From Comamonadaceae bacterium (GTDB taxonomy: Bacteria > Pseudomonadota > Gammaproteobacteria > Burkholderiales > Burkholderiaceae_C): 11,061 nt of DNA. The stretch's first letter is position 1, and each line of letters starts with the position of its first letter. A program made the translations under genes and the position numbers. This document shows positions 1 through 6,648 of the stretch, piece after piece. The stretch spans positions 1-11,061 of the forward strand of contig CANGZG010000074.1 of assembly GCA_947458415.1 (NCBI GenBank), given 5' to 3'. Under the pieces are notes generated by a model that was not told the DNA's origin, did not search any database, and worked only from the letters and a program-made list of their open reading frames with translations.

Positions 1-525
1 ATTTGGCGGTTTGAAGGTCTGCCCGTCGCGTATTACCAAGATTGGCTGAAAGTCGCTTATGAGGAATCCACCCACTTTGTGTTGTTGAGCCAATTGTTAC
101 AAGACATGGGCCACGCCTATGGCGACTTTGACGCGCACGATGGTTTGTGGCAAATGTGCGAGAAGACCGCCCATGATGTGGTGGCACGCATGGCGTTGGT
201 GCCGCGCACACTGGAAGCGCGAGGACTCGACGCCACGCCGCTGATTCAAGCCAAATTGTGCTTGAGTGATTCGGTCCATGCCAAATCTTTGCAAGCTGTG
301 CTGGACATCATTTTGCGAGATGAAATTGGTCATGTGGCCATCGGCAACCATTGGTACCGCTGGCTGTGTGAGCAACAACAGTTAGACCCGCTTGAGCACT
401 ATCCCTTGCTGGTGGAACGCTACGCAGCACCTCGGCTCAAGCCCCCGTTCAACAACGAAGCCCGCTTGCAAGCCGGGTTCACGCCGCAAGAAATCGATTG
501 GTTGTTGGCTCAGCGCCTGACCTAA
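1..525 (+). CDS. DUF455 ferritin-like protein, 3' part (5' end outside window)
   Basis: The frame is open from base 1, so the gene begins before the window; the first in-frame GTG at 79 is internal, because family-like sequence (WRFEGLPVAYYQDWL) precedes it. About 174 residues are visible, ending at TAA 523-525. The fragment resembles DUF455, a ferritin-like helical-bundle family whose role is poorly known. Two candidate metal-ligand ExxH pairs are visible: EESTH near fragment residues 21-25, and DEIGH in the stretch that begins RDEIGHVAIG. Seen: an alpha-helical, His/Glu-rich C-terminal part. Inferred: a di-metal, possibly oxidase-like, cytoplasmic protein. Its stop overlaps the xerD stop on the other strand by 4 bp, and no terminator separates the two convergent genes. 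The family call is fairly firm; the function is unknown. Confidence 0.8.
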   Translation: MWRFEGLPVAYYQDWLKVAYEESTHFVLLSQLLQDMGHAYGDFDAHDGLWQMCEKTAHDVVARMALVPRTLEARGLDATPLIQAKLCLSDSVHAKSLQAVLDIILRDEIGHVAIGNHWYRWLCEQQQLDPLEHYPLLVERYAAPRLKPPFNNEARLQAGFTPQEIDWLLAQRLT

Positions 526-1433
526 CCCCTGGGGTGGTGTTGCGCATGCAATTGCTTCAACCGCTCGCGCGCCACATGTGTGTAAATCGTGGTGGTCGAA
601 ATGTCAGCATGGCCTAACAACATTTGCACCGCACGCAAATCTGCGCCGTGGTTAAGCAAATGTGTGGCAAACGCATGGCGCAATGTGTGTGGCGACAGCG
701 GCACACGGATGTCTGCTTGTAGCGCATATTTCTTGATCAGCATCCAAAACATCACCCGGCTCATGGCCACCCCGCGCTGGGTCACAAACACCGCAGGGCT
801 GTGCTTGCCACCCAGCAACACGGCTCGCGATTGGGTCAAATAACGCTGCACCCAATCTTCCGCGTCTTCACCAAAAGGCACCAAGCGTTCCTTGTCGCCC
901 TTGCCCGTGATTCGCAACACACCCTCGCGCATGTTCAATGACAACAACGGCAAGTTAACCAATTCACTGACACGCAAACCACTGGCATACAACAACTCCA
1001 GCATGGCGCGGTCACGCAGACCCAACGGGGTGTCAGTGTTTGGTGCATTCAGCAACGCTTCAACTTGCGATTCGGTCAGTGTTTCAGGCAAACGCAGCGG
1101 TTGCTTGGCTGACAGCAATTTCAATGTTGGGTCTTCCAGCAGGCGGTTGTCGCGCAGCGCCCAGCGATAAAACCGTCGAAACACGGTCATGCGCCGGTTG
1201 GCCGATGCGGCGCGTGTGTTGTCATGGCGGTGCGCAAAATACGCTTGCAGATCAGACTCGCTGGCTCGGGATAAATCGGTGTGCTGGGTCAATAACCAGC
1301 CCGCCAATGCATTCAAGTCACGTCGATAAGCAGCCAAGGTCAAGGCCGACAAACCATCTTCCAACCACACACTGTCCATGAAGGCATCGATCAGTGGATC
1401 GATGGCGTCAGTCGAGCTTGAGTTTTTGCGCAT
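522..1433 (-). CDS. xerD: Tyrosine recombinase XerD
   Basis: XerD works with XerC at the dif site to resolve chromosome dimers, in complex with FtsK at the septum. The product is 303 aa, against 298 in E. coli. An N-terminal SAM-like core-binding domain (about residues 10-95) precedes the catalytic domain. All catalytic residues are present when counted against E. coli XerD: Arg about 153 (ASGLRVSEL), Lys about 177 (TGKGDKE), His 249 and Arg 252 (SPHTLRH), His 275 (LGHAD) and nucleophile Tyr 284 (IYTH). The C-terminus ending QLHAQHHPRG is typical of XerD rather than XerC. I chose the ATG at 1433 because it gives the family length; a longer frame upstream (to 1526) only adds sequence shadowing the Bug gene. 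It overlaps the Bug gene by 26 nt, so it is probably co-transcribed with murB and that gene. Confidence 0.95.
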   Translation of the reverse strand: MRKNSSSTDAIDPLIDAFMDSVWLEDGLSALTLAAYRRDLNALAGWLLTQHTDLSRASESDLQAYFAHRHDNTRAASANRRMTVFRRFYRWALRDNRLLEDPTLKLLSAKQPLRLPETLTESQVEALLNAPNTDTPLGLRDRAMLELLYASGLRVSELVNLPLLSLNMREGVLRITGKGDKERLVPFGEDAEDWVQRYLTQSRAVLLGGKHSPAVFVTQRGVAMSRVMFWMLIKKYALQADIRVPLSPHTLRHAFATHLLNHGADLRAVQMLLGHADISTTTIYTHVARERLKQLHAQHHPRG

Positions 1434-2391
1434 CGACCACTTTCTTGTAGACCTCGTATTCGGCCTTGAGTTGCGCGGCAAATTCTGACGGGCTGTTGGC
1501 CACCACGCGAGAGCCGGTGGCTTCAATCCGCTTGATCACGGCCGGGTCTTGCAAGACTTTTCGCACGGCTGCATTGAGTTGCGCCACCAACGGCGCTGGC
1601 ATGGCTTTGGGGCCCCAAATGCCATAGAGCGCAGGTCGGTTCACGGGCGCCATGCCCAGTTCTTTGAACGTGGGCACATCGGGCAGTTCAGCCACCCGTT
1701 CGGGCGCGGCCACCGCCAAGGCCACCAAGCGCTTGCCTTGGATGTGAGGCAACGCAGAAGGCAGGTTGTCAAAAATGATCGGCACCTGGCCACCCACCGT
1801 GTCGCGCAACGCAGGTCCGGCGCCGGCATACGGAATGTGCACCACAAATGTGTTGTTCAATTGTTTGAACAACTCCATTTGCAAATGCCCAATGCCGCCG
1901 GTACCAGAGGATGCGTAATCGTATCGCCCAGGTTTGGCTCGCAACTCTTTCAAAAAACCGGCCATGTCTTTGGCGGGAAACGAAGGGTGAATGGCGAGCA
2001 CATTCGGTGTGGCCACCATGTTGATGACCGGCGTGAAATCGGTCAATGGCTTGTAAGCAATCGCTGGATTGATGGCTGGGTTGGTCGCCGCACTTGACGC
2101 CGTGGCCAAGCCCAAGGTGTAGCCATCGGGTGCCGCGCGTGAAACCTCCAGAGCGCCGATCACGCCACCGCCACCGGCTTTGTTTTCAACCACCACGGGT
2201 TGTCCCAACGCTTTGCCCAACGGGTCTGCGACGATGCGGGCAATCAAATCGGTGCTGCCCCCCGGCGCAAAAGGCACCAACAAGCGAATGGGCTTAGACG
2301 GGTAGGTTTGCGCGAATGCGCTGCCCAGCATGCACACACAAGCCCATGCGAGCAGGGTTTTGACCATGCGTTGACTTGTCCAAAGTTTCAT
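1408..2391 (-). CDS. Bug/TctC-family periplasmic solute-binding protein
   Basis: This is a 327-aa extracytoplasmic binding protein of the Bug (TctC) family, greatly expanded in Burkholderiales. Members bind carboxylates or related small molecules, and some serve tripartite tricarboxylate transporters (TctABC). Residues 1-27 form a Sec signal peptide with a basic start, a hydrophobic core (LLAWACVCMLGSAFA) and an AFA cleavage site before Gln28. Typical motifs follow: YPSKPIRLLVPFAPGGSTD, the GGGGVIG loop, PDGYTL, and SSGTGGIGHLQ with YAGAGPALRD in the second lobe. No tctA or tctB membrane gene is in the window, so the ligand and transporter are unknown. The ATG at 2391 overlaps the murB stop by one base (TGATG), suggesting translational coupling; a second ATG at residue 9 is possible but would shorten the basic signal region. 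Confidence 0.92.
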   Translation of the reverse strand: MKLWTSQRMVKTLLAWACVCMLGSAFAQTYPSKPIRLLVPFAPGGSTDLIARIVADPLGKALGQPVVVENKAGGGGVIGALEVSRAAPDGYTLGLATASSAATNPAINPAIAYKPLTDFTPVINMVATPNVLAIHPSFPAKDMAGFLKELRAKPGRYDYASSGTGGIGHLQMELFKQLNNTFVVHIPYAGAGPALRDTVGGQVPIIFDNLPSALPHIQGKRLVALAVAAPERVAELPDVPTFKELGMAPVNRPALYGIWGPKAMPAPLVAQLNAAVRKVLQDPAVIKRIEATGSRVVANSPSEFAAQLKAEYEVYKKVVDAQKLKLD

Positions 2392-3440
2392 CAGACCACC
2401 ACCGGTTCAGGTTCAAGCCGAATACCAAAACGTTCGTACACGCTGGTTTGTATCGCCTTGGCAAGCGTCACGACTTCGCCGCCGGTACAAGGACTGTCCC
2501 GCCCGCCTTTGTTGATGATCACCAACGCTTGCTTATCGTAAACCGCGGCATTGCCCACCGACTTGCCGCGCCAACCACAGGCGTCGATCAACCATGCCGC
2601 AGCGAGTTTGATGCTGCCATCACTCAGGTGGTAGTGCACCAGTTTCGGCTCACGCGCAATGATGTCCGCGCATTGTTCAGGGGACACAGTGGGGTTTTTG
2701 AAGAAACTGCCCGCGTTGCCGACCACCTCGGGGTTGGGCAATTTGGCGCGACGGATCTCACACACCCATTCAAAAATTTGCATCGGGCTGGGGTTGGCAA
2801 TGCCATGCTGCTGCTGTTTTTTGGTGAGGTCGGCGTAACCCAAATCGGGCCTCCATTGTTTGGGCAATCGAAAACGCACCCGCGTGATCAAGGCGCGGCC
2901 CAACAGTCCCAGGTCACGCCGGTCAGCCGCCTGGTGCTTGAACACCGAATCCCTGTAACCAAAACCGCATTGCGCGGCGTCCAACGTGAAATGCTGACCG
3001 GTGTGCAAATCGACCGCATCGAGCGATTCAAACCGGTCTTGCAACTCCACGCCATAGGCCCCGATGTTTTGCACGGGCGACGCGCCAACCGAACCGGGGA
3101 TCATGGCCAAATTTTCCAAACCCGGCCAACCCTGTTGCAAGGTCCATTCCACCAAGTCGTGCCAATTTTCGCCGGCGGCCGCCTCCACGATCCAAGCCTT
3201 GTCATCCTGCGACACCAAGGTTTTCCCCAGCAGTTCGACTTTGATGACCAGCGGCTTGATGTCACCCGTGATGACGATGTTGCTGCCGCCGCCCAACACG
3301 AAATGCGGTTCAAGTCGAACCGGGTCGGTCAGTAATTCCTCGACATCGGTCATGCTGCGCAAACGCAGCAAACGCTCAGCTTTGGCAGCGATGCCAAAGG
3401 TGTTGTGCGGTTGCAGGGGGACTTGTGTCTCGATAATCAT
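2391..3440 (-). CDS. murB: UDP-N-acetylenolpyruvoylglucosamine reductase MurB
   Basis: MurB reduces UDP-GlcNAc-enolpyruvate to UDP-MurNAc with NADPH and bound FAD, the second committed step of peptidoglycan precursor synthesis in the cytoplasm. The product is 349 aa, close to E. coli's 342. The FAD-domain signatures are NTFGI (13-17), LGGGSN (49-54) and IPGSVGASPVQNIGAYG (114-130). The substrate domain has GYRDS with Arg163, GNAGSFFKNP with the proton donor Ser245, and the C-terminal LEPEP with Glu345; these correspond to E. coli Arg159, Ser229 and Glu325. The insertion pattern around GYRDS fits type I MurB. I chose the ATG at 3440; a TTG 30 nt upstream adds only non-family residues. No clear Shine-Dalgarno precedes it. 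It is first in the minus-strand run with the Bug gene and xerD, and divergent from yajQ across 38 bp. Confidence 0.96.
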   Translation of the reverse strand: MIIETQVPLQPHNTFGIAAKAERLLRLRSMTDVEELLTDPVRLEPHFVLGGGSNIVITGDIKPLVIKVELLGKTLVSQDDKAWIVEAAAGENWHDLVEWTLQQGWPGLENLAMIPGSVGASPVQNIGAYGVELQDRFESLDAVDLHTGQHFTLDAAQCGFGYRDSVFKHQAADRRDLGLLGRALITRVRFRLPKQWRPDLGYADLTKKQQQHGIANPSPMQIFEWVCEIRRAKLPNPEVVGNAGSFFKNPTVSPEQCADIIAREPKLVHYHLSDGSIKLAAAWLIDACGWRGKSVGNAAVYDKQALVIINKGGRDSPCTGGEVVTLAKAIQTSVYERFGIRLEPEPVVV

Positions 3441-3478
3441 GTCAGAATTGTCGCACCCTGAACTTACCAAGATTTGCC

Positions 3479-3964
3479 ATGCCTTCTTTTGATACTGTGT
3501 GTGAAGCCGACGTGGTCGAAGTGAAAAACGGCGTTGAAAACACGGCCAAAGAAATCGCCACGCGGTTTGATTTCAAAGGCACCTCAGCCGCCATTGAATT
3601 CAAAGACAAGGAAATCACCTTGATTGGCGACAGCGATTTCCAATTGGCACAAATCGACGACATTCTTCGCAACAAATTGACCAAACGCAACGTGGACATC
3701 CGTTTTTTGGACAAAGGCGATGTGCAAAAAATGGGCGGCGACAAAGTCAAACAAATCGTGAAAGTACGCAATGGCATTGCCAGTGAAGACGCCAAAAAAA
3801 TTCAACGCGTGATCAAAGACAGCAAGATGAAAGTTCAAGCCGCGATTCAAGGAGAAGCGGTGCGCGTGACTGGCGCCAAACGCGACGATTTGCAAGCGGC
3901 CATGGCCTTGATCCGCAAAGAGATGCCCGAGTTGCCGTTGAGCTTTGACAATTTCCGTGACTGA
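3479..3964 (+). CDS. yajQ: YajQ-family cyclic-di-GMP/nucleotide-binding protein
   Basis: This 161-aa protein is a full-length member of the YajQ/UPF0234 (DUF520) family, at the usual length. Known for the family: it has two ferredoxin-like domains; Xanthomonas and Pseudomonas members bind cyclic di-GMP and modulate transcription factors, while older work proposed nucleic-acid binding. Family landmarks are MPSFDTVCEADVVEVKNGVE at the N-terminus, TRFDFKGT (about 28-35), the middle MGGDKVKQIVKV, the GIASEDAKKIQRVIKDSK helix, QGEAVRVTGAKRDDLQ and the ending LPLSFDNFRD. The product is cytoplasmic with no signal or membrane segment. The ATG at 3479 is the conserved family start; only weak purines (AAGA) precede it. 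A large palindrome begins 10 nt after its stop. Whether this member really binds cyclic di-GMP is inferred from the family only. Confidence 0.95.
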   Translation: MPSFDTVCEADVVEVKNGVENTAKEIATRFDFKGTSAAIEFKDKEITLIGDSDFQLAQIDDILRNKLTKRNVDIRFLDKGDVQKMGGDKVKQIVKVRNGIASEDAKKIQRVIKDSKMKVQAAIQGEAVRVTGAKRDDLQAAMALIRKEMPELPLSFDNFRD

Positions 3965-3973
3965 TTGATGGGT

Positions 3974-4029
3974 GGTAATCGGGGTCAGACTCCAATTAAC
4001 AAATTAATTGGAGTCTGACCCCGATTACC
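3974..4029. repeat. Perfect 26-bp inverted repeat with 4-nt loop, REP-like palindromic element
   Basis: The left arm (3974-3999) and right arm (4004-4029) are exact reverse complements around the loop CAAA (4000-4003). Each arm contains GGGGTCAGACTCC or its complement, which is itself an imperfect small palindrome centred on A. The element sits between the convergent stops of yajQ (3964) and plsY (4050), so it would fold in both transcripts. There is no adjoining T-run on either side (the nearest is TTTTT at 4054-4058), so it is not a textbook intrinsic terminator, although it may protect 3' ends. From memory, GGGGTCAGAC-type palindromes are dispersed in many proteobacterial genomes and are sometimes found near Y1 (REP-associated) transposases; no such gene is here, so that link is inference. 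Confidence 0.9.
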
Positions 4030-4046
4030 CCGATTACCCCGATTAC
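4020..4046. repeat. Three tandem 9-bp repeats (CCCGATTAC)
   Basis: Three exact copies of CCCGATTAC lie at 4020-4028, 4029-4037 and 4038-4046. The first copy is inside the outer end of the right arm of the palindrome; the other two extend beyond it, 4 bp before the plsY stop. The left arm has just one complementary unit (GTAATCGGG, 3975-3983), so the expansion is one-sided, as replication slippage would produce. Confidence 0.92.
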
Positions 4047-4049
4047 CAC

Positions 4050-4691
4050 TCAATTTTTACCGATGCGGCTTTCCTCGCCGCGGATCAACTTGGCCATGTT
4101 GGATTGATGCCGCCATATCAGCACCGCACTCATCAGCACCGCGGCCAACAACACGCGGTTGTCGACATACCAAACCACGCGGTGTCCCAAAAAATAATAG
4201 GCGGGCGCAAACACGGCGGAGGCCAAAGCAGCCAGTGATGAATAGCGCGTGAAAAACGCCACGATCAACCAAGTGGTCAAGGTTGCCAAACCCAACAAAG
4301 GCTCAATGCCAAACAACACCCCGGCCGCCGTGGCCACGCCTTTGCCCCCTTTGAAGCGGAAAAACACCGGCCAGACATGGCCCGCAAATGCCGCCAACGC
4401 CACCGCGGCCTGCGTCCCTTCTCCCAGACCCCAAACAGCGCCATGCTGCGTCACCCACCACACGGGCAGCCAGCCCTTGACACCGTCCAGCAACAAGGTC
4501 AGCGCGGCCGCCAGTTTGTTGCCCGAGCGCAGCACATTGGTTGCACCCGGGTTGTGGCTGCCATAAGAGCGCGGATCGGCCAAGCCCATGATGCGACTGA
4601 CCAACACCGCGAAAGACAAGGAACCCACCAGATACGCTGCGAGCGTTGCCAGCACGACGTTGACCCATTCGAAAGACAGCAACATGGGCAT
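4050..4691 (-). CDS. plsY: Glycerol-3-phosphate acyltransferase PlsY
   Basis: PlsY transfers the acyl group from acyl-phosphate (made by PlsX) to glycerol-3-phosphate, giving lysophosphatidic acid, the first membrane step of phospholipid synthesis. The product is 213 aa and very hydrophobic, with about five membrane segments; the first is near residues 8-32. The three conserved motifs are visible: GSLSFA (23-28), GSHNPGATNVLR (44-55) and GHVWPVFFRFKGGKGVAT (104-121, the glycine-rich phosphate loop). I chose the ATG at 4691, whose A is the last base of the upstream reductase TGA (TGATG), implying coupled translation. A TTG one codon earlier, or the ATG two codons later (4685), cannot be excluded. 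The gene converges on yajQ with the palindromic element between them. Confidence 0.95.
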   Translation of the reverse strand: MPMLLSFEWVNVVLATLAAYLVGSLSFAVLVSRIMGLADPRSYGSHNPGATNVLRSGNKLAAALTLLLDGVKGWLPVWWVTQHGAVWGLGEGTQAAVALAAFAGHVWPVFFRFKGGKGVATAAGVLFGIEPLLGLATLTTWLIVAFFTRYSSLAALASAVFAPAYYFLGHRVVWYVDNRVLLAAVLMSAVLIWRHQSNMAKLIRGEESRIGKN

Positions 4692-5767
4692 CAAATTGCG
4701 GGGTCGCGCATTTCACAACGGATCGCGTCAATGGCGGCGAGCCCCTCAGGCGACAACTGCTTGCCCCAGACGTCGATGTCTTCGTCCAACTGCCGAACAG
4801 AGGTGACACCGATGATGGTGCTGGCCACGCGCCACTGCGTGTAGCAAAACGCCAACGCCATTTCAGTCGGGGTCATGCCGTTGTCGCGGGCAAGTTGGTT
4901 GTATCGCTTGGCGGCAGCCAGCGCATCGGGGCGCGCCCAGCGCTGTTTGCGAACGCTTTCGTATTTGGTGATGCGCCCTTCTTGGGGCGCGTTGGCGCCC
5001 AAGAAACCCGACTCATCGTATTTGCCAGTCAACAAACCAAACGCCAACGGTGAATACGCCAACAACGACACGTTCAAACGGTGCATGGTTTCATCCAACC
5101 CGTTTTCAGGCACCCGGTTGACCAAGCAATAGGCGTTTTGCACGCTGACAATTCGCGGCAACTGGTGTTGTTCGGCCAGACGGACGAACTCGTGCACGCC
5201 ATAAGGGGTTTCGTTTGACAGCCCGATGTAGCGCACCTTGCCGAGCTTGATCAGTTGGGCCAAGGCGTCCAATTGGTCATGAATGGAAGTGGTGGATTTT
5301 TCGTTTTTGGGTTCGTAATACACCCCCCCAAACATGGGCACATGGCGCTCGGGCCAGTGGATTTGGTAGAGGTCAATCACATCGGTTTGCAAGCGCTTGA
5401 GGCTGGCGTCGCATGAAGCCAGGATGTCCGCTGGGGTCATGCCTTCACCTGCGCGCACCCATGGCATGCCACGGGAAGGCCCTGCCACTTTGGAAGCCAG
5501 TACGATCTTTTGTCGCATGCCGGGTCGTTTGGACAGCCAATTGCCGATGTAGGTTTCGGTTTTGCCATACGACTCCGCTGTTGGCGGCACCGCGTAAATT
5601 TCTGCGGTATCCAAAAAATTGACCCCCCGTGCCACACTGTGGTCCATGATGGTGTGAGAGGTCGGCTCGTCGACTTGTTGCCCAAATGTCATGGTGCCCA
5701 AAGAAATCGGGGTGACATGCAAATCGCTTTGGCCCAAGCGAACAGGGGTGAGGTCAAGTTTTTTCAT
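4691..5767 (-). CDS. tas: Aldo/keto reductase, Tas-like
   Basis: This 358-aa NADP(H)-dependent aldo/keto reductase resembles E. coli Tas (346 aa) along its whole length, for example LGTMTFG near 23-29, VPPTAESYGKTETYIGNWL near 60-78, SLKRLQTDVIDLYQIHWP, and IGLSNETPYGV. The AKR catalytic tetrad is intact: Asp53, Tyr58, Lys93 and His137. The fold is a single TIM barrel with the cofactor site in the C-terminal half (YSPLAFGLLTGKY and IIGVTSVRQLDEDI). The physiological substrate of Tas proteins is not settled; E. coli tas was found through complementation of tyrosine auxotrophy. The ATG at 5767 gives the family N-terminus; no Shine-Dalgarno is evident. It is followed immediately by plsY through a TGATG overlap, and is divergent from the SDR gene across 93 bp. 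Confidence 0.92.
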   Translation of the reverse strand: MKKLDLTPVRLGQSDLHVTPISLGTMTFGQQVDEPTSHTIMDHSVARGVNFLDTAEIYAVPPTAESYGKTETYIGNWLSKRPGMRQKIVLASKVAGPSRGMPWVRAGEGMTPADILASCDASLKRLQTDVIDLYQIHWPERHVPMFGGVYYEPKNEKSTTSIHDQLDALAQLIKLGKVRYIGLSNETPYGVHEFVRLAEQHQLPRIVSVQNAYCLVNRVPENGLDETMHRLNVSLLAYSPLAFGLLTGKYDESGFLGANAPQEGRITKYESVRKQRWARPDALAAAKRYNQLARDNGMTPTEMALAFCYTQWRVASTIIGVTSVRQLDEDIDVWGKQLSPEGLAAIDAIRCEMRDPAI

Positions 5768-5860
5768 GGGTGCGAGTTTACGTGGGTCATTGTTGAGAAT
5801 GTACAGCTTGCACCGCCCTAGACTACGCCAACCCGTTTTGCCCTAAACCAAGCCTCTCCC

Positions 5861-6625
5861 ATGACCCGTTCCACCCCTCCCCTCACCGCCATCGTCACTG
5901 GTGCCGCCCGTGGCATCGGACTCGCCACCGCCCACTTGTTTTTGTCCAAAGGCTACCGGGTGGCCATGGTTGACCGAGACACTGACGAATTACACAGGTC
6001 CACCCAGGTGTTGAACAACGCCTTGGCAGTGGTGTGTGATGTCTCGCATGAACAGGCAGTGACTGAGATGGTGCACACCGTGACACAGTGGGCAGGCCGC
6101 ATTGATGTCTTGGTCAACAACGCCGGTGTCGCCGTCTTCAGCCCCATCCAAGACACCAGTTTCGCGCGCTGGCGAGAAGTCATGAACACCAACTTGGACG
6201 GCGTGTTTTTGTGCTCGCAAGCGGTGTTGCCGGCGTTGCGCCAGACTCGCGGCAGCATTGTCAACATCGCCTCCATCTCGGGACTGCGCGCTTCCACCCT
6301 GCGCGCGGCTTATGGGACATCCAAGGCGGCGGTCATCCACCTGACCAAACAACAAGCCGCCGAGCTCGGTGAATGGGGCATTCGCGTGAATTGCGTGTCA
6401 CCTGGCCCGGTCAACACCAAGTTGGCCGCTGCGGTTCACACACCCGCCATCGTCAACGCCTATCACGACGCGATTCCGCTCAACCGCTATGGCAGTGAAC
6501 AAGAAATTGCCCGTGTCATCGTTTTTCTGGCGTCCGAAGAAGCCAGCTATCTCACGGGCCAAATGATCGCGGTCGATGGCGGGTTTGATGCCACTGGCGT
6601 GGGGTTGCCTGCGTTACGTGGATAA
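5861..6625 (+). CDS. SDR-family NAD(P)-dependent oxidoreductase
   Basis: This 254-aa classical short-chain dehydrogenase/reductase has every expected landmark. These are the dinucleotide-binding TGAARGIG (13-20), Asp38 at the end of beta-2 (favouring NAD over NADP), NNAG (86-89), and the catalytic tetrad Asn111, Ser138, Tyr151 and Lys155, at the same numbering as FabG. SPGPVNTK and the C-terminal YLTGQMIAVDGGFDATG complete the fold. It is cytoplasmic and probably tetrameric, as is usual for the class. Nothing in the sequence fixes the substrate; it looks more like a glucose/alcohol-type or catabolic dehydrogenase than the housekeeping FabG. The ATG at 5861 is used; the preceding bases (AAGCCTCTCCC) offer no convincing Shine-Dalgarno. 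Its 3' end faces the acyl-CoA synthetase stop across 23 bp with no terminator visible. Confidence 0.9.
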   Translation: MTRSTPPLTAIVTGAARGIGLATAHLFLSKGYRVAMVDRDTDELHRSTQVLNNALAVVCDVSHEQAVTEMVHTVTQWAGRIDVLVNNAGVAVFSPIQDTSFARWREVMNTNLDGVFLCSQAVLPALRQTRGSIVNIASISGLRASTLRAAYGTSKAAVIHLTKQQAAELGEWGIRVNCVSPGPVNTKLAAAVHTPAIVNAYHDAIPLNRYGSEQEIARVIVFLASEEASYLTGQMIAVDGGFDATGVGLPALRG

Positions 6626-6648
6626 GGATTGGCAAGAGTTTTTCAAAT

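Noticed and set aside
525..535. Palindrome ACCCC-T-GGGGT next to the DUF455 and xerD stops
   Set aside because: It encodes the conserved PRG end of XerD, has a one-base centre and no T-run, so it is not a terminator.
2376..3335. Long open frame (319 codons) on the + strand opposite murB
   Set aside because: It lies wholly antisense to a clearly identified murB, has no family motifs and shows the His/Arg/Gln-rich composition of a shadow frame.
3411..3437. Possible promoter for yajQ (TTGCAG, GATAAT)
   Set aside because: The -10 candidate is good, but the -35 matches only three of six bases at a 15-bp spacing, and it lies in murB codons. Not strong enough to annotate.
4008..4238. Small + strand frame beginning with a repeated PDY tripeptide
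   Set aside because: The repeat is just the 9-bp tandem repeat read in frame, and the remainder is antisense to plsY.
5768..5860. Divergent promoters between the aldo/keto reductase and SDR genes
   Set aside because: A promoter is expected here, but no -35/-10 pair with acceptable spacing is visible on either strand, and I see no operator-like dyad.
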